NCBI GenBank assembly: GCA_046728155.1
Contig: JBKPDY010000050.1
Span: 1 to 28,418, forward strand
Reading direction: 5' to 3'
DNA length: 28,418 bases
From: CAWDLX01 sp046728155
GTDB taxonomy: Bacteria; Actinomycetota; Actinomycetes; Mycobacteriales; Micromonosporaceae
The number at the start of each line of letters is the position of its first letter. The first letter of the stretch is position 1. Under the pieces are notes generated by a model. It was not told where the DNA came from. It ran no database searches and was given only the letters and a program-made list of their open reading frames with translations. This document shows, piece by piece, positions 1 through 6,547 of this stretch. The position numbers were made by a program, and so were the translations under genes.

Positions 1-91
1 GCTACCTCCACCGAATCAGTCGACGCTGCCGGACCTCCCTACGGATCCACGTCCCCGCAGGATAGTCGAGCTACGGATCCCGTCGTCAAGT
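1..91 (-). promoter_or_regulatory. Putative promoter and ribosome-binding site of a gene lying just left of the window
   Basis: Read on the minus strand, a TTGACG box (84-89) is followed after 19 bp by TATCCT (59-64). The strong Shine-Dalgarno GGAGG lies at 5-9, at the very edge. No start codon is visible, so the gene would begin a few bases outside. The ten bases ctacggatcc are repeated directly at 39-48 and 71-80, flanking the -10 box, and could be paired regulator sites. The 19-bp spacer is long, so the promoter call is tentative. Confidence 0.4.
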
Positions 92-192
92 CTCGTTGTC
101 GTTTCGTGGCCGGACGACGGCGAGTGGGGCCGGCGGCACCGCTTGAAGGTTTCGGCCGCGGGGCGAGCGGCCGCGGATCACGCTCCAGCAAG

Positions 193-245
193 GTTTCCGT
201 ACAAACACTCATTGAGACCGCAGATCTGTACGGAAACGATCTCCA
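193..245 (-). promoter_or_regulatory. 53-bp regulatory-type element, copy 1
   Basis: The arms GTTTCCGTAC (193-202) and GTACGGAAAC (228-237) are perfect inverted repeats spaced 35 bp start to start, followed by GATCTCCA. A second copy at 2975-3027 has the same length and arm spacing and matches at 39 of 53 positions, with the last 18 bases identical. A third partial arm (ccgtacaaa) lies at 262-270. The element sits about 100 bp upstream of the -35 box of the promoter that leaves the window to the left. It is inferred to be a binding site for a transcription factor. The strand given is that of the downstream promoter. Confidence 0.55.
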
Positions 246-271
246 CGCGGCCCAAGGAAGACCGTACAAAT

Positions 272-286
272 CCCCACCGATTGGGG
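272..286 (-). terminator. Weak candidate terminator after dhaL
   Basis: On the minus strand CCCCA-ATCGG-TGGGG forms a 5-bp stem followed by ATTTGT, 54-68 bp beyond the dhaL stop codon. The stem is short and the T tract is poor. The rest of 1-339 holds no convincing coding sequence. Confidence 0.35.
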
Positions 287-339
287 CGGACCAGGTGGAT
301 GATCGATCGTCCTGCGAGATCCGTGGCGCGGGCGACGTG

Positions 340-966
340 TCAGGAGCCGGCGACGACCTCGGCCAGCGAACGGAAGATCAGCCACGTCGACGTGGCTCCC
401 GGATCCTGGTGACCGACGCTTCGGGGGCCGAGGTAGGAGGCGCGACCCTTTCGCGCCTGCATGGGAATGGTCGCCCGCATGCCCTCCTGCGCCGCGTCCG
501 CCGCGGCCCTGGTCGCCGCCACAAGGCTGCCACCCGCGTCGACCACTGTACGTAGGGCGTCCGCCGCGGGCACGTACGCGTCCACGATGGTCTTGTCGCC
601 CGGCACGGCGGCTCCGAGCTTCTGCAAGGCCTCCAGTCCGGCCTGCAACGCGGCCGCCAGCCGATCACCGTCCACTGTGGATTCTGTCAGCTCCTTGCCC
701 ATCGCCCGGAAGGCGGTGCCGTAGAGCGGCCCGGAAGCCCCGCCCACCCGCGAGACCAGCGTCGTACCCACCCGTACGAGAAGGTCGCCGACGGTTGCAG
801 CCTCATATCCAGCCAGAGCTTCGGTAACGGCGACGAAGCCGCGGCTCATGTTGACACCATGATCGGCGTCGCCGATGGCGGAGTCGAGCTGGGTGAGGTA
901 GTCGGCCTGGTCCGCGATGGTCGTCGCGACCCTCGCGATCCAGCCGCGGGTGAGCGGGATGTCCAC
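340..966 (-). CDS. dhaL: Dihydroxyacetone kinase subunit DhaL (ADP-binding subunit)
   Basis: DhaL carries the tightly bound ADP that receives phosphate from DhaM and passes it to dihydroxyacetone held covalently in DhaK, in the cytosol. The protein is 208 residues, normal for the family. The metal/nucleotide motif LDSAIGDADHG is at residues 27-37, with the three aspartates D28, D33 and D35. A GTG start is chosen at 966 because GAGAGGAA stands just upstream and the product then begins where the family begins. The open frame continues to 1068, but that extension overlaps dhaK. The gene lies 31 bp after dhaK in the same direction and is the last gene of the channel-dhaK-dhaL operon. Confidence 0.93.
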   Translation of the reverse strand: MDIPLTRGWIARVATTIADQADYLTQLDSAIGDADHGVNMSRGFVAVTEALAGYEAATVGDLLVRVGTTLVSRVGGASGPLYGTAFRAMGKELTESTVDGDRLAAALQAGLEALQKLGAAVPGDKTIVDAYVPAADALRTVVDAGGSLVAATRAAADAAQEGMRATIPMQARKGRASYLGPRSVGHQDPGATSTWLIFRSLAEVVAGS

Positions 967-997
967 GCGCGTTCCTCTCTTCTCCTGCCGGACGAGG

Positions 998-1996
998 TCA
1001 GCCGCCCCACCGCAGCGCAGGCGTCCGGACCGGAGCGTCCCACAGCTGGAGGATCTCGTCATCCGCACGACAGACGGTCACCGAGATACCGGCCATGTCG
1101 AGACTGGTCACGTAGTTCCCCACGAGGGTGCGGGCGATCTCCACGCCGGCGTCCTTGAGCACCGCAGCGACCTCACCGAAGACCAGGTACAGCTCGATGA
1201 GCGGGGTACCGCCAAGCCCGTTCACGATGACGATCGCGCGGTCGCCGGCGCCGACCGGCTTGGCCGAGAGGATCGCGTCCAGGCAGATCCGCACGATCTC
1301 CTTGGCACTCACCAGTTTCTCGCGGCGGCGTCCGGGCTCGCCGTGGATGCCGACGCCGACCTCCATCTCGTCGTCGGGAAGGTCGAACCCCGGTTTGCCG
1401 GCGGCAGGTGTGGTACAGGCCGTGAGGGCGACCGCGAAGGACGCCGAGTTCTCGTTGACCCGCCGACCCAGCTCGGCGACGGCCTGGAGCGTCTGGCCCT
1501 CCGCGGCGGCCGCGCCGGCCACCTTCTCCACGATCAGCGTCGCCGTGGTACCCCGCCGGCCGGCGGTCCAGGTTGAGTTCTCGACCGCGACGTCGTCGTC
1601 GACGAGCACCGTCTCCACGCGGACCCCGTCATCGCCCGCGAGTTCGGCGGCCATCTGGAAGTTGAGCACGTCGCCGGTGTAGTTCTTGACGATGTGCACG
1701 ACACCGGCGCCGCCGTCCACGGCCTTTGTCGCGGCGAGGATCTGGTCGGGTACGGGCGAGGTGAAGACCTCGCCGGGGCACGCCGCGTCGAGCATTCCGG
1801 AACCGACGAAGCCGCCGTGCAGCGGCTCGTGACCCGATCCGCCGCCGGAGACCAGACCAACCTTGCCCGACCGCGGAGCGTCAGCGCGGACGACGATCTG
1901 GTTGGCGAAGTCGACCCGCAGATCGGGGTGAGCCGCCGCTACTCCGGCCAGCGCCTCCCGGACGACGTCCTCGGGAGCGTTGATGAACTTCTTCAT
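998..1996 (-). CDS. dhaK: Dihydroxyacetone kinase subunit DhaK (substrate-binding subunit)
   Basis: DhaK binds dihydroxyacetone as a covalent hemiaminal on a histidine and hands it to DhaL for phosphorylation to dihydroxyacetone phosphate, which enters glycolysis. The product is 332 residues. H218 in GIHGEPG is the substrate-binding histidine. H56 (GSGHEP) and D109 (YTGDVLNF) are the other two active-site residues. All three fall at the same numbers as in the E. coli protein, as I recall them. The GGGSGHEP loop is intact. The ATG overlaps the stop of the upstream channel gene by 4 bp (ATGA), which indicates translational coupling. The separate DhaL and the nearby DhaM and HPr show a PTS-dependent enzyme rather than the ATP-dependent single-chain type. 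Confidence 0.96.
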   Translation of the reverse strand: MKKFINAPEDVVREALAGVAAAHPDLRVDFANQIVVRADAPRSGKVGLVSGGGSGHEPLHGGFVGSGMLDAACPGEVFTSPVPDQILAATKAVDGGAGVVHIVKNYTGDVLNFQMAAELAGDDGVRVETVLVDDDVAVENSTWTAGRRGTTATLIVEKVAGAAAAEGQTLQAVAELGRRVNENSASFAVALTACTTPAAGKPGFDLPDDEMEVGVGIHGEPGRRREKLVSAKEIVRICLDAILSAKPVGAGDRAIVIVNGLGGTPLIELYLVFGEVAAVLKDAGVEIARTLVGNYVTSLDMAGISVTVCRADDEILQLWDAPVRTPALRWGG

Positions 1997-2763
1997 GACG
2001 GGACTCCTTCTCGTGCCGGTGCCGCGGCCTTCGCAGACGCGACACTCCGTGCGGTCTGCCGCACCGTCGCGAGCGCGCCGTACAGGAAGCCTGCCACGAG
2101 CCCACCGACGAACTCAGCGAGCAGGTAGATCGGAAGCTGTCCCCAGTGGACGGTCCCACCGGCGATCTGTTGTACCAGCATCGGCCCGAACGTGCGGGCG
2201 GGATTGATGGACGCACCGGTCGCCGGTGCGACCGGGATGATGGCGGCGAACACGGCCATGCCGATGGCGAGGCCGGCGAAACCACTCGGAGCCGCCCTGT
2301 GTATGGCGCCGAAGACCACGAAGACGAGGATGAACGTGCCGACGGCCTCGGCGAAGAACGCCTGCCCGGCCCCCACCCCGGCGCCGTACGCCGCGACCCC
2401 GAGACCCTTGTCGACAGCCTTGCCGCCGAGGACACCGATGATGGCGGCCGCGCCGCCGGTCGCTCCGACGAGCTGTGCGCCGATGTAGCCGGGCACATCA
2501 CGCCAGGGCATCTTTCCCGTGGCCGCCAGAGCGAGCGTGACCGCGGGGTTGATCTGGCAACCCGAGACGTGCCCGATCGCGTAGATCAACGCGACAACGA
2601 TCATCGCGAAGGCGAACGAGATCATCCCGAGCTGTGCCATCGTGAACGGCGCGTCGCCGCCCACGATCAGTGTGGCCGGCACGGAGCCGACACCCACGAA
2701 GACGAGCATCGCGGTGCCGAACGCCTCGGCCAAGAGTTTCTGCGGGTAGGACAAACCCTCCAT
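1993..2763 (-). CDS. MIP-family channel (aquaporin/glycerol facilitator)
   Basis: This 256-residue integral membrane protein should have six transmembrane helices and two half-helices. Both NPA boxes are present: NPA at 72-74 and NPA at 187-189, followed by R190. Aligning by eye to E. coli AqpZ, the selectivity-filter positions read F52, I175, A184 and R190. The residue after the second NPAR is T, not the D usual in GlpF. The pore therefore does not look like a textbook glycerol facilitator, yet the gene is first in an operon with dhaK and dhaL, which suggests uptake of glycerol or dihydroxyacetone. It is coupled to dhaK by a 4-bp overlap. A promoter at 2877-2906 and an operator-like repeat at 2849-2866 precede it. 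Confidence 0.9.
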   Translation of the reverse strand: MEGLSYPQKLLAEAFGTAMLVFVGVGSVPATLIVGGDAPFTMAQLGMISFAFAMIVVALIYAIGHVSGCQINPAVTLALAATGKMPWRDVPGYIGAQLVGATGGAAAIIGVLGGKAVDKGLGVAAYGAGVGAGQAFFAEAVGTFILVFVVFGAIHRAAPSGFAGLAIGMAVFAAIIPVAPATGASINPARTFGPMLVQQIAGGTVHWGQLPIYLLAEFVGGLVAGFLYGALATVRQTARSVASAKAAAPAREGVPS

Positions 2764-2848
2764 GTCACCGCCCGGACGCTCGGCCCGAGCTCACCTCCTC
2801 CGGCTGCACCAGCAGTATGTCGATCGGATCGCCGTCGCTCTTTCCTCG

Positions 2849-2866
2849 CGTTCGTCAATACCGAAT
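2849..2866. promoter_or_regulatory. Operator-like inverted repeat downstream of the channel-dhaKL promoter
   Basis: The plus strand reads CGTTCG-TCAATA-CCGAAT. It resembles the repeat CGTTCG-CTATTG-CCGAACG at 3918-3936 between the IclR gene and dhaM, sharing CGTTCG-N6-CCGAA. It lies a few bases after the expected transcription start of the channel operon, where a bound repressor would block transcription. The nearby IclR-type protein is the obvious candidate binder, by inference. A further ttcgg half site is at 2871-2875. Confidence 0.5.
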
Positions 2867-2876
2867 CGTGTTCGGA

Positions 2877-2906
2877 ACGGTAAGCCGTGTTACGAGCTCG
2901 TGTCAA
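2877..2906 (-). promoter_or_regulatory. Promoter of the channel-dhaK-dhaL operon
   Basis: On the minus strand TTGACA (2901-2906) is followed after 18 bp by TACCGT (2877-2882), close to a sigma-70-type promoter. Transcription would start near 2870, giving an untranslated leader of about 107 bases before the channel start at 2763. The leader contains the operator-like repeat at 2849-2866. Confidence 0.6.
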
Positions 2907-2974
2907 TACCTCGCGAGCAGGCGCGATGAAGCCTCGACCGCTCATCAAGCGTGTGCCGGGTCCCGGTCCGGCGA

Positions 2975-3027
2975 GTTTCGGTACGTATGGGCATCGAGAG
3001 CCCGCAGGTGTACGGAAACGATCTCCA
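2975..3027 (-). promoter_or_regulatory. 53-bp regulatory-type element, copy 2
   Basis: The arms GTTTCGGTAC (2975-2984) and GTACGGAAAC (3010-3019) have the same 35-bp offset as copy 1 at 193-245, and the 18 bases from 3010 are identical to it. It begins about 70 bp upstream of the channel operon -35 box. The rest of the gene-free stretch 2764-3116 holds the promoter and operator listed separately, a 14-bp perfect palindrome GTTGCCGCGGCAAC (3060-3073), and a small hairpin CGGCG-AGAA-CGCCG (3086-3099) that may help terminate the IclR transcript. Confidence 0.55.
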
Positions 3028-3116
3028 AGTCGTCCGAGGAGCTCGCCGCGAAGGCACGGGTTGCCGCGGCAACACCATCCGTCCACGGCGAGAACGCCGC
3101 CCTCGGTGCAAGCCGC

Positions 3117-3899
3117 TCAGGAGGCCTCGGCGATGAACCGGCGCAACGCCGGACGGGATGCACCCATCTCGCGCGAGAGCAGGCGGGCCGTCTCCCGCAC
3201 GGCGACCGCGTACTCGTCGCGGCGGTCGGTGTCGAGCAGCCGCTCCACCGGACCCACCAACCCGATCGCTCCGACGACACCGTCGCGGTCGAGTACGGGA
3301 GCGGCGATCCCGGCATCGCCGATCGCCGCCTCCCCGGCTTCGAGCGCGTACCCGACCGACGCCACCCGGCCGAGCTGATCGGCTAGCATCCGGGGGTCAA
3401 TGATCGTCTCGCCGGTGAGCACCGGGAGCTCGCCCGCGAGCAACGCGACCCGCTCGTCCTCGGGCAGGTGCGCGACGATCGCCTTGCCCAGAGCGCAGGT
3501 GTGCCAAGGCATCGCGGCGCCCACCTCGAGGATCTGTACCGCTCCCTCGGGCCGGAAGGCGTGGTGGACGATGATGACGTGGTCGCGGCTGAGTACCCCG
3601 ACCCAGACCGCCTCGTTGGCCCGTGAGGCGAGCGAGTCCGCCCACACGACGGAGCGCGCGCGCAGCTCGTGTGTCTCGAGGTAGGCGTTCCCCAGCTCGA
3701 GGAGGGCCGGACCGAGCCGGTACTTGTTCGTCAGGTGGTCCTGGCTGACAAGGCCTCCCTGCTCCAGGGTCCTGAGCAGCGCGTAGGCGGTGGGTTTGGC
3801 CACGCCGAGCCGCTCGGCCACCTCGGTGACGCCGAGTCCACGGGGGGCAGCGGCGAGGGCCCGCAGGATGTCGACTGCCCGGGCGACGGACTGGACCAC
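3117..3899 (-). CDS. IclR-family transcriptional regulator of the DHA/glycerol locus
   Basis: This 260-residue protein has the IclR layout: an N-terminal winged helix-turn-helix (about residues 5-65, recognition region VTEVAERLGVAKPTAYALL) and a C-terminal ligand-binding domain ending near residue 255. The start is a GTG at 3899 preceded by AAAGGAGA. The gene is divergent from dhaM, with a 65-bp gap holding the inverted repeat at 3918-3936, and lies directly upstream of the channel-dhaKL operon. A related repeat sits after that operon's promoter. I infer that it controls both arms and probably its own gene. The effector cannot be read from sequence. Glycerol, DHA or a phosphorylated product is likely. 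Confidence 0.9.
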   Translation of the reverse strand: MVQSVARAVDILRALAAAPRGLGVTEVAERLGVAKPTAYALLRTLEQGGLVSQDHLTNKYRLGPALLELGNAYLETHELRARSVVWADSLASRANEAVWVGVLSRDHVIIVHHAFRPEGAVQILEVGAAMPWHTCALGKAIVAHLPEDERVALLAGELPVLTGETIIDPRMLADQLGRVASVGYALEAGEAAIGDAGIAAPVLDRDGVVGAIGLVGPVERLLDTDRRDEYAVAVRETARLLSREMGASRPALRRFIAEAS

Positions 3900-3917
3900 A
3901 AATCTCCTTTCGACCGT

Positions 3918-3936
3918 CGTTCGCTATTGCCGAACG
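3918..3936. promoter_or_regulatory. Operator-like inverted repeat between the IclR gene and dhaM
   Basis: CGTTCG (3918-3923) and CGAACG (3931-3936) are perfect inverted arms separated by 7 bp. The TTGCCG inside it (3927-3932), followed after 18 bp by TACCAT (3951-3956), makes a plausible plus-strand promoter for dhaM. Transcription would then start about 2 bases before the dhaM ATG at 3965, which suggests a leaderless mRNA. Binding here could repress both divergent genes. Confidence 0.55.
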
Positions 3937-3964
3937 CCGTTTAAGGAATCTACCATCTCGACTC

Positions 3965-4408
3965 ATGGCGGAGTCTTTTCCTGCCGGCTCGACCGGGATC
4001 CCCCCTCGCGCCCCCCAACCCGTGGGAATCGTACTGGTCTCCCACAGCGACTCCCTGGTACGCGGGCTGCGCGAGTTGCTGTTGCAGGTCGGCGGGGACG
4101 GCATCGCCGTGGCCGCCGCAGGCGGTACCGATGACGGCCGGCTCGGGACGAGCTATCGGCGCATCGCCGACGCGATCGCGAGTGCGGACAAGGGTTCGGG
4201 TGTCGTGGTCCTCACCGACCTCGGTAGCGCGGTGCTCACCACTCGCTCCGTGCTCGCCGACTGGACCGTCCGGGATCACGGGCCGGTTCTGGTGGACGCC
4301 CCGCTGGTTGAAGGCGCAGTCGCCGCCGCTGTCATCGCCGCCGCCGGTGCGGACCTCGCCACCGTCTGCGCGGCCGCCGAGGAGGCTCGCCATGCCCGAA
4401 AGTTCTGA
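3965..4408 (+). CDS. dhaM: DhaM, PTS EIIA-type phosphotransferase subunit of DHA kinase
   Basis: DhaM takes phosphate from HPr and rephosphorylates the ADP on DhaL. This 147-residue protein has only the EIIA(mannose-type) domain, from about residue 19 on. The phosphorylated histidine is H27 in VSHSDSLVRG, followed by the VLTDLGSAV strand typical of the family. E. coli DhaM is a longer chain that fuses HPr and a truncated Enzyme I to this domain. Here HPr is the next gene and Enzyme I is absent from the window. The ATG at 3965 leaves an extra proline-rich N-terminus of about 18 residues and has no ribosome-binding site, so either translation is leaderless or the in-frame GTG at 4022 is used. 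Confidence 0.9.
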   Translation: MAESFPAGSTGIPPRAPQPVGIVLVSHSDSLVRGLRELLLQVGGDGIAVAAAGGTDDGRLGTSYRRIADAIASADKGSGVVVLTDLGSAVLTTRSVLADWTVRDHGPVLVDAPLVEGAVAAAVIAAAGADLATVCAAAEEARHARKF

Positions 4409-4652
4409 GGAGATCGTCGTCCTGAACGCGGCCCTGCACGCCCGGCCGGCCGGCGCGCTCGTCCGGGAGACGGCTGCATTCGACGCCACCGTCGAGATCG
4501 TGTACGGCGACCGTACCGCGAATGTACGGGGTGTGCTCGGCGTCCTCGCCCTCGGCGCACCGGCGGGGTCCACTGTGGTCGTTCGGGCCGACGGACCGGA
4601 CGCCGTGGCCGCGGTGAAGGCCGCCGTCGACGTGCTCGCCACCGCCGACTGA
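4392..4652 (+). CDS. HPr-like phosphocarrier protein dedicated to DHA kinase
   Basis: HPr passes phosphate from Enzyme I to an EIIA. This 86-residue protein is full length for HPr. The phosphorylated histidine is H16 in ALHARPAGALV. The region that carries the regulatory serine of Gram-positive HPr reads NVRGVLGVLALG, so that serine is replaced by glycine and control by HPr kinase is not expected. The ATG at 4392 lies inside dhaM and overlaps its end by 17 bp in another frame, with GAGGAGG-like bases just upstream, so the two are translationally coupled and probably form one functional DhaM-HPr pair. The general HPr of the cell is likely encoded elsewhere. Confidence 0.9.
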   Translation: MPESSEEIVVLNAALHARPAGALVRETAAFDATVEIVYGDRTANVRGVLGVLALGAPAGSTVVVRADGPDAVAAVKAAVDVLATAD

Positions 4653-4720
4653 CGGCGCCACGCCGCACGTCCGCGTCGAGGGCCTCGCGGACTCGTGAGC
4701 GCGGCGAGCAACTTCGTGGG

Positions 4721-5494
4721 GTGACTAGACTGCCGATCGTGCCAGCCCCCGGCCCGTACCTGAACCTTGTGCTGCTCGAGCTGGTACTGGCCATCGTCAC
4801 GTTCGCCGGCCTTCAGTTCGTCGTCGCGCCGTACGGTCGACATGGACGCGCCGGTTGGGGTCCGACGCTGCCGGCCCGGCTCGCCTGGCTGGTGATGGAG
4901 GGTCCCGCGTCACTGGTCTTCTTCGGCGTCTACCTCGCCGGCGAGCGGCGGGCCGAGCTGGTGCCGTTGCTGCTGCTCGCGCTGTGGCAGGTGCATTACG
5001 TGCAGCGAAGTTTCGTCTACCCATTCCTCATCCGTGGTGGCGCGAGGATGCCGATGGCGATCATGGGGATGGGCATCGCTTTCAACGTCCTCAACGCGTA
5101 CGTCAACGCGCGCTGGGTGTCAGCGTTCGGCACCTACCCGGTCAGGTGGTTGGCCGATCCGCGTTTTCTCGCCGGACTCGCCCTGTTCGTGGGCGGGCTC
5201 ACCTTGAACCTGCGGGCCGACCAGACATTGCGCGCGCTGCGACGACCGGGCGAGGACAGATACGAGATACCGCGGGGTGGCGCCTACCGCTGGGTCTCCT
5301 GCCCGAACTATCTCGGCGAGATCGTCGAGTGGACCGGCTGGGCGCTGGCTACCTGGTCCCTCGCCGGCCTGGCGTTCGCCGTCTACACCGTCGCGAACCT
5401 GTTGCCGCGAGCGCAGGCGAACCATCGCTGGTACCGGGATCAGTTCGCCGACTACCCGCCCGGGCGTCGCGCCCTCGTCCCGTACGTTGTGTAA
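4721..5494 (+). CDS. Steroid 5-alpha-reductase family membrane protein (3-oxo-5-alpha-steroid 4-dehydrogenase-like)
   Basis: The 257-residue protein is full length for the family and strongly hydrophobic, with six or seven predicted membrane segments. The C-terminus carries the signature SCPNYLGEIVEW (193-204) and the closing block NHRWYRDQFADYP (234-246), very like the human SRD5A1/2 enzymes. E60 (LVMEGPAS) and Y93 (VHYVQRSFVYP) match, by eye, the glutamate and tyrosine that contact the 3-keto group in human SRD5A2. Family members reduce a conjugated enone with NADPH. The bacterial substrate is unknown and need not be a steroid. The GTG start at 4721 has a poor ribosome-binding site, and a GTG at 4739 would remove six residues. 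Confidence 0.85.
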   Translation: MTRLPIVPAPGPYLNLVLLELVLAIVTFAGLQFVVAPYGRHGRAGWGPTLPARLAWLVMEGPASLVFFGVYLAGERRAELVPLLLLALWQVHYVQRSFVYPFLIRGGARMPMAIMGMGIAFNVLNAYVNARWVSAFGTYPVRWLADPRFLAGLALFVGGLTLNLRADQTLRALRRPGEDRYEIPRGGAYRWVSCPNYLGEIVEWTGWALATWSLAGLAFAVYTVANLLPRAQANHRWYRDQFADYPPGRRALVPYVV

Positions 5495-5536
5495 GCCGCC
5501 ATGATGTCATCGTGTACCGGAAGGACGTGATCTGGG

Positions 5537-5716
5537 GTGGCCACTGAGTTGATCGTGAAGTGCGCGTGCGGCTACGAGATCCGTGGCGAGCCCGAGGTTC
5601 TGGTACCGGCAATGCAGCGGCATGGGCGCCACGTGCACAACATGGAGGCGACCGCCGATGACATACTCGCGCTCGCCCGCCCGACCGACGATCAGGTCGA
5701 GACCGGGCCAGCGTGA
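5537..5716 (+). CDS. Small DUF1059-like protein with a Cys/His metal-site pattern
   Basis: This 59-residue frame starts at a GTG 11 bp after GGAAGGA (5519-5525) and stops 3 bp before the next gene. Near the start it reads KCACGYEIRG (C9, C11). A QRHGRHVHNM stretch follows (H29, H32, H34), then a short acidic helix DDILALARP. The CxCG start and the histidine cluster are characteristic of DUF1059 proteins, which have no known function. The residues could hold zinc. The tight spacing suggests an operon with the gene that follows, and perhaps with the 5-alpha-reductase homologue 42 bp upstream. Confidence 0.75.
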   Translation: MATELIVKCACGYEIRGEPEVLVPAMQRHGRHVHNMEATADDILALARPTDDQVETGPA

Positions 5717-5719
5717 CCG

Positions 5720-6208
5720 ATGTCGGAAGACGGCTTCGACGTCGCCGGACCGGTACAGGCCGAGGTCTTCGTGCTGTTCCTGGCCGGCGGCGAGCCGGCG
5801 TTGACCGGACCGTGCGGCGCGGATCCCTGGTACCTGGAGGTCACGGCGGACGAGGATCCGCTCGCGGTGGTGAGCGCCGCCGTCGAGCGGGTCATCGGTC
5901 CACCGCTCGTTGTCCACTCGACATCATGGCGGCGCACCAGAGGCGGTGTCGTACTGAGCTTCCTGGCTGTCATCGGCCCTGAACTGGTCCGGGATCTGCC
6001 GTCGGTCGAAGTGACGCGGGTGGAGTTGGCGCGAAACAGCGCCACCGCGGCACCCTCGCGGATCCTTACGGCGCAGGTCGTCGAACACGGCCTGCGTCAT
6101 CTCGCCTGGCTCGTCCGAGAGGATCCGGTTGTGGCGCGGACGCTGACCGATGGTTGGCCGGCGCTGCTGGACCGTTACGTGCCCGAGCCTTTCCGGCACC
6201 TGAGCTGA
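5720..6208 (+). CDS. Hypothetical protein, 162 residues
   Basis: I do not recognise this protein. It begins with an ATG 3 bp after the preceding stop codon, so it is almost certainly co-transcribed with the DUF1059-like gene. The sequence looks soluble and globular. The N-terminal half has alternating hydrophobic strands (VFVLFLAGG, LEVTADEDPLAVVSAAVERV) and the C-terminal half is helical, ending HLAWLVREDPVVARTL...YVPEPFRHLS. No signal peptide, membrane segment, cysteine cluster or nucleotide-binding motif is visible. Codon usage is normal for the window and the gene appears intact. It ends 10 bp from the convergent GYD-domain gene. Confidence 0.75.
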   Translation: MSEDGFDVAGPVQAEVFVLFLAGGEPALTGPCGADPWYLEVTADEDPLAVVSAAVERVIGPPLVVHSTSWRRTRGGVVLSFLAVIGPELVRDLPSVEVTRVELARNSATAAPSRILTAQVVEHGLRHLAWLVREDPVVARTLTDGWPALLDRYVPEPFRHLS

Positions 6209-6218
6209 GCGCCGCCCG

Positions 6219-6512
6219 TCAGCCGGCCTTGGCGATGATCTGCGTCATCTCGTCGGCCGAATACGCGCGCAGTGTCGTTGTCCGAACGTTTCCGCCGGCG
6301 GAGAGCCGCAGCAGGAACGCCGTCGCGGTCGCGTCATCCGGAAAGTCGGCGACGGTCACGAGGTCGTACGGCCCGACCGTCCAGTAGATGTCCTTGATGG
6401 TGCCCCCCATCGCCGCCGCGGCGTTGTGCGCGTCTGTCGAACGCTTGACGGTGTCCTTGAAGTTGGCGACACCCTGGTCGGTCCAGTTGACCAAACTGAT
6501 GAAGGTTGGCAT
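6219..6512 (-). CDS. GYD-domain protein
   Basis: This 97-residue protein begins MPTFISLVNWTDQGVANFK and contains YWTVGPYDLVTVADFPDD. That is the pattern of the GYD family, small ferredoxin-like (alpha+beta barrel) proteins found widely in bacteria without an established biochemical role. The glycine-tyrosine-aspartate signature is the GPYD segment at residues 47-50. The gene stands alone on the minus strand, convergent with the 162-residue hypothetical protein 10 bp away, with the downstream end of the membrane-protein gene on its right. There is no regulatory clue. Confidence 0.85.
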   Translation of the reverse strand: MPTFISLVNWTDQGVANFKDTVKRSTDAHNAAAAMGGTIKDIYWTVGPYDLVTVADFPDDATATAFLLRLSAGGNVRTTTLRAYSADEMTQIIAKAG

Positions 6513-6547
6513 GTGCCAACGCTACGCCCGCGCGTCGAGCCTCGGGT

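Noticed and set aside
154..177. GC-rich repeats around CGGCCGCGG as a terminator or insertion scar
   Set aside because: They are short, self-complementary GC runs expected at this base composition, with no T tract and no mobile-element remnants.
39..555. Several open frames in the left intergenic region
   Set aside because: Their products are arginine-rich, without family patterns or ribosome-binding sites, and they run through the repeated element and the dhaL gene antisense.
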